64,000 nucleotides of DNA, taken from JBAYST01 sp034932745 (GTDB lineage Bacteria > Bacillota_I > Bacilli_A > RFN20 > CAG-826). The stretch spans positions 248,001 to 312,000 of the forward strand of contig JAYFOJ010000002.1 of the NCBI GenBank assembly GCA_034932745.1. The letters are read 5' to 3'. Both the position numbers and the translations under genes were made by a program. The notes beneath the pieces were generated by a model that did not search any database, was not told where the DNA came from, and saw only the letters and a program-made list of their open reading frames with translations. Positions 62,636 through 64,000 of the stretch are shown here, piece by piece. Position 1 is the stretch's first letter; each line of letters opens with the position of its first letter.

Positions 62636-63158
62636 TTTTATTATTCCAAGTCGCTTTTTGTCGCTCTATTACTTTACTATCAATTATTCTTTTAGCAATA
62701 ATACCCGTTAGTATACCTGTACCAAGTGATATTAAAATTAAAATTGGAAGATAATAAAAAGCACTTGCGGTATATAAGAAAATTGCCGCTACGATAATTT
62801 GACCGGCACTATGAAAAATGGCACCAAAAATTGAAACACCGATAATCGAGAACTTCTTAAAGGCGAGTTTTACCAAAATCATTACTAATAAAGATAAAAC
62901 TGCGCCGGATAATGACATTGCAAATCCAATTTGAAATATTTTGCCACGCAATAAAGCGGCAATATAAACTCTAACTAAGTCGACAAAAATTGCTTCTTTG
63001 ATTCCTAATTCATAAATAACTAACAGAATGACAATATTCGCTAATCCTAATTTGAATCCAGGAATACCAATCGATGGAATAAAACTTTCGACATATGACA
63101 AAACAATGGCGATAGCCGTTAATACTCCAATCATCGTCATTTTCTTGACGTTTTTCAT
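62619..63158 (-). CDS. Gx transporter family (heptaprenyl diphosphate synthase component I-like) membrane protein
   Basis: The protein has 179 residues with about five membrane helices and the family segments IPGFKLGLANIVILL and GAIFHSAGQI. The old name comes from polyprenyl-diphosphate synthesis, but such ECF-S-like proteins next to ApbE and NusG-II proteins are usually part of flavin or quinone-linked redox loci. It overlaps the NusG-II gene by 4 bases (ATGA). Confidence 0.88.
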   Translation of the reverse strand: MKNVKKMTMIGVLTAIAIVLSYVESFIPSIGIPGFKLGLANIVILLVIYELGIKEAIFVDLVRVYIAALLRGKIFQIGFAMSLSGAVLSLLVMILVKLAFKKFSIIGVSIFGAIFHSAGQIIVAAIFLYTASAFYYLPILILISLGTGILTGIIAKRIIDSKVIERQKATWNNKNEDQK

Positions 63159-63547
63159 CTTCCAACCTCGATGTCGTTGATCGAATTGGAACTAACAACA
63201 ATGATGTAAACACCATTGTAAGCACAAATAATCGGATGATTGGTTTCAGTAACATATCCTTCATTGACACAATCTTGATGTGGGCAATTCGATTCAATTA
63301 CCGCGATTGCATTGTGCTTTACACTAATCGTTAGTGTTCCGTTTATTCCTTGAATATCAAAGTGTCTTTCGTTTGTTTCTTCGCTAAGATTCACTTGTTG
63401 AATTAGTGTATCTCTGACATATATTGACGCAGACAAATCATCGGTCGCTTTGTTAAATGCGAATATCAAAAGAGCGCCAATAGCAACAGACGCAATTAAA
63501 AGAATAAGAATAATGTCATATCGATATTTGAGAAAGAGGTTTTTAAT
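63155..63547 (-). CDS. NusG domain II-containing membrane-anchored protein
   Basis: The protein has about 131 residues. One N-terminal membrane helix (about 10-30) is followed by an outside NusG-II domain with VIESNCPHQDC and ITETN-like strands and PIICAYNGVYI. The two-cysteine CPHQDC segment is typical of this family, which sits beside ApbE and Gx transporter genes. No ATG, GTG or TTG lies near the helix except TTG 63583. I favour ATT 63547 as start because GGAGG lies nine bases before it and it overlaps the apbE stop; with TTG the protein would be 142 residues. Confidence 0.82.
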   Translation of the reverse strand: MKNLFLKYRYDIILILLIASVAIGALLIFAFNKATDDLSASIYVRDTLIQQVNLSEETNERHFDIQGINGTLTISVKHNAIAVIESNCPHQDCVNEGYVTETNHPIICAYNGVYIIVVSSNSINDIEVGR

Positions 63548-64000
63548 GGTACATAACCTCCAATCCGTTAGTCTGGTAGACAACTTCAGAATCTTTCATC
63601 GCCAAAATCTTTAACGAATATGCATTTTCGTATTCCGGAAACGATGTTACTGGTAAAAGTGTTAATGTCGTCGACAAAATATCTAAAATTGCAGGATCAC
63701 TTCCAATTAAAATTACCATGTCCTGTTCGGTTTTCGCTTCACCTGTAAAAGGATTGATGATATGAGAATAAGTTTGATCGTCTATTGTTACTTCTTGCTC
63801 AAAAATAGATGATGTTCCATAAGCACAATTCTTTGATTGGAAGTAGCCATTATTGATTTGGTCTATGCCAACGTTAAAGAATCCATCTCCAGTATTCTTT
63901 TCCCCGAGAAGTAATGATGATCTACCGCCATCGATGAGGTAATGAGTTATGCTATGGCTAATTAAATACTCTTTAATTCTTCCTAGTGTATATCCTTTTG
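63543..64000 (-). CDS. apbE: FAD:protein FMN transferase (ApbE family), 5' end off window
   Basis: This is about 152 codons of the C-terminal half, read from the window edge to TAA at 63543-63545. The ApbE signatures are visible: the YLIDGGRSSLLLG segment and SHIINPFTGEAKTEQDMVILIGSD, the Thr/His-containing metal and FAD loop. ApbE transfers FMN from FAD onto a Thr or Ser of partner proteins outside the membrane. A likely target is a flavoprotein encoded beyond the window; the NusG-II and Gx genes follow in the same operon. Confidence 0.88.
   Translation of the reverse strand, partial: KGYTLGRIKEYLISHSITHYLIDGGRSSLLLGEKNTGDGFFNVGIDQINNGYFQSKNCAYGTSSIFEQEVTIDDQTYSHIINPFTGEAKTEQDMVILIGSDPAILDILSTTLTLLPVTSFPEYENAYSLKILAMKDSEVVYQTNGLEVMYH

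Noticed and set aside
1..64000. CRISPR arrays, insertion sequences or prophage
   Set aside because: No regularly spaced repeats, transposase motifs or phage structural genes were seen. The HNH protein stands alone without phage neighbours.

Overview
This is an AT-rich window from a low-GC Gram-positive bacterium, most likely an uncultured anaerobic member of class Bacilli near the Erysipelotrichales or wall-poor RF39/Izemoplasma-like lineages. That placement is an inference. It rests on Bacillus-type gene order (dnaX-ebfC-recR-tmk-holB-ricT-rsmI, prfA-prmC-tsaC-rpiB, comFA-comFC-secA-prfB-uvrB), strong AGGAGG-type ribosome sites, an oxygen-independent ribonucleotide reductase and a V-type ATPase. 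The genetic code is standard: prfB carries the autoregulatory CTT-TGA-C frameshift site and several genes end in TGA, so this is not a code-4 Mollicute. There are no rRNA genes, insertion sequences, prophages or CRISPR arrays; one tRNA-Ala(CGC) is present.

Layout. 1-3.0 kb: a flavin/Fe-S enoate-reductase-type enzyme (partial, minus strand) divergent from an XRE regulator, with mirror-image -10 boxes between them. 3.1-9.2 kb: a deoxynucleotide cluster. It holds class III NrdD fused to a redoxin domain, a thioredoxin-reductase-like flavoprotein, NrdG, dCMP deaminase, FolD and a divergent ThyX-like protein, which together could carry NTPs to dTMP. 9.3-12.3 kb: a GNAT-RLAN-ATP-grasp fusion and a YitT-type membrane protein. 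12.4-21.5 kb (minus): a nine-gene V-ATPase operon with an ER-type signal peptidase at its 3' end. 21.7-24.0 kb: a membrane-anchored HNH protein, tRNA-Ala and RmuC. 24.1-31.4 kb: an ECF sigma/anti-sigma pair, an M29 aminopeptidase, a DUF308 membrane protein and two related lipoproteins built from a repeat I do not recognise, the first broken by two single-base frameshifts. 31.4-43.1 kb (minus): secG, uvrB, yitT, prfB, secA, comFC, comFA, rpiB, tsaC, prmC, prfA. 43.2-49.2 kb (plus): the dnaX-to-rsmI operon. 49.2-54.1 kb (minus): homospermidine synthase and a YfhO-family protein. 54.2-56.0 kb: typA. 56.0-64.0 kb (minus): two small PII-like proteins with a duplicated DUF1538 transporter-like protein, an RluA pseudouridine synthase, a membrane protein, a lipoprotein metallophosphoesterase, a RimK-type ATP-grasp enzyme, and finally a flavin-transfer locus (ApbE, NusG-II domain protein, Gx transporter).

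The most interesting elements are the NrdD-redoxin fusion beside a TrxR-like enzyme without an NADPH signature, the ThyX-like gene next to dCMP deaminase and FolD, the PII/DUF1538 module, the repeat lipoprotein family, and several genes whose -10 box lies only 6-8 nt before the start codon (candidate leaderless mRNAs). All functional statements are by motif and context recognition; no database search was run.
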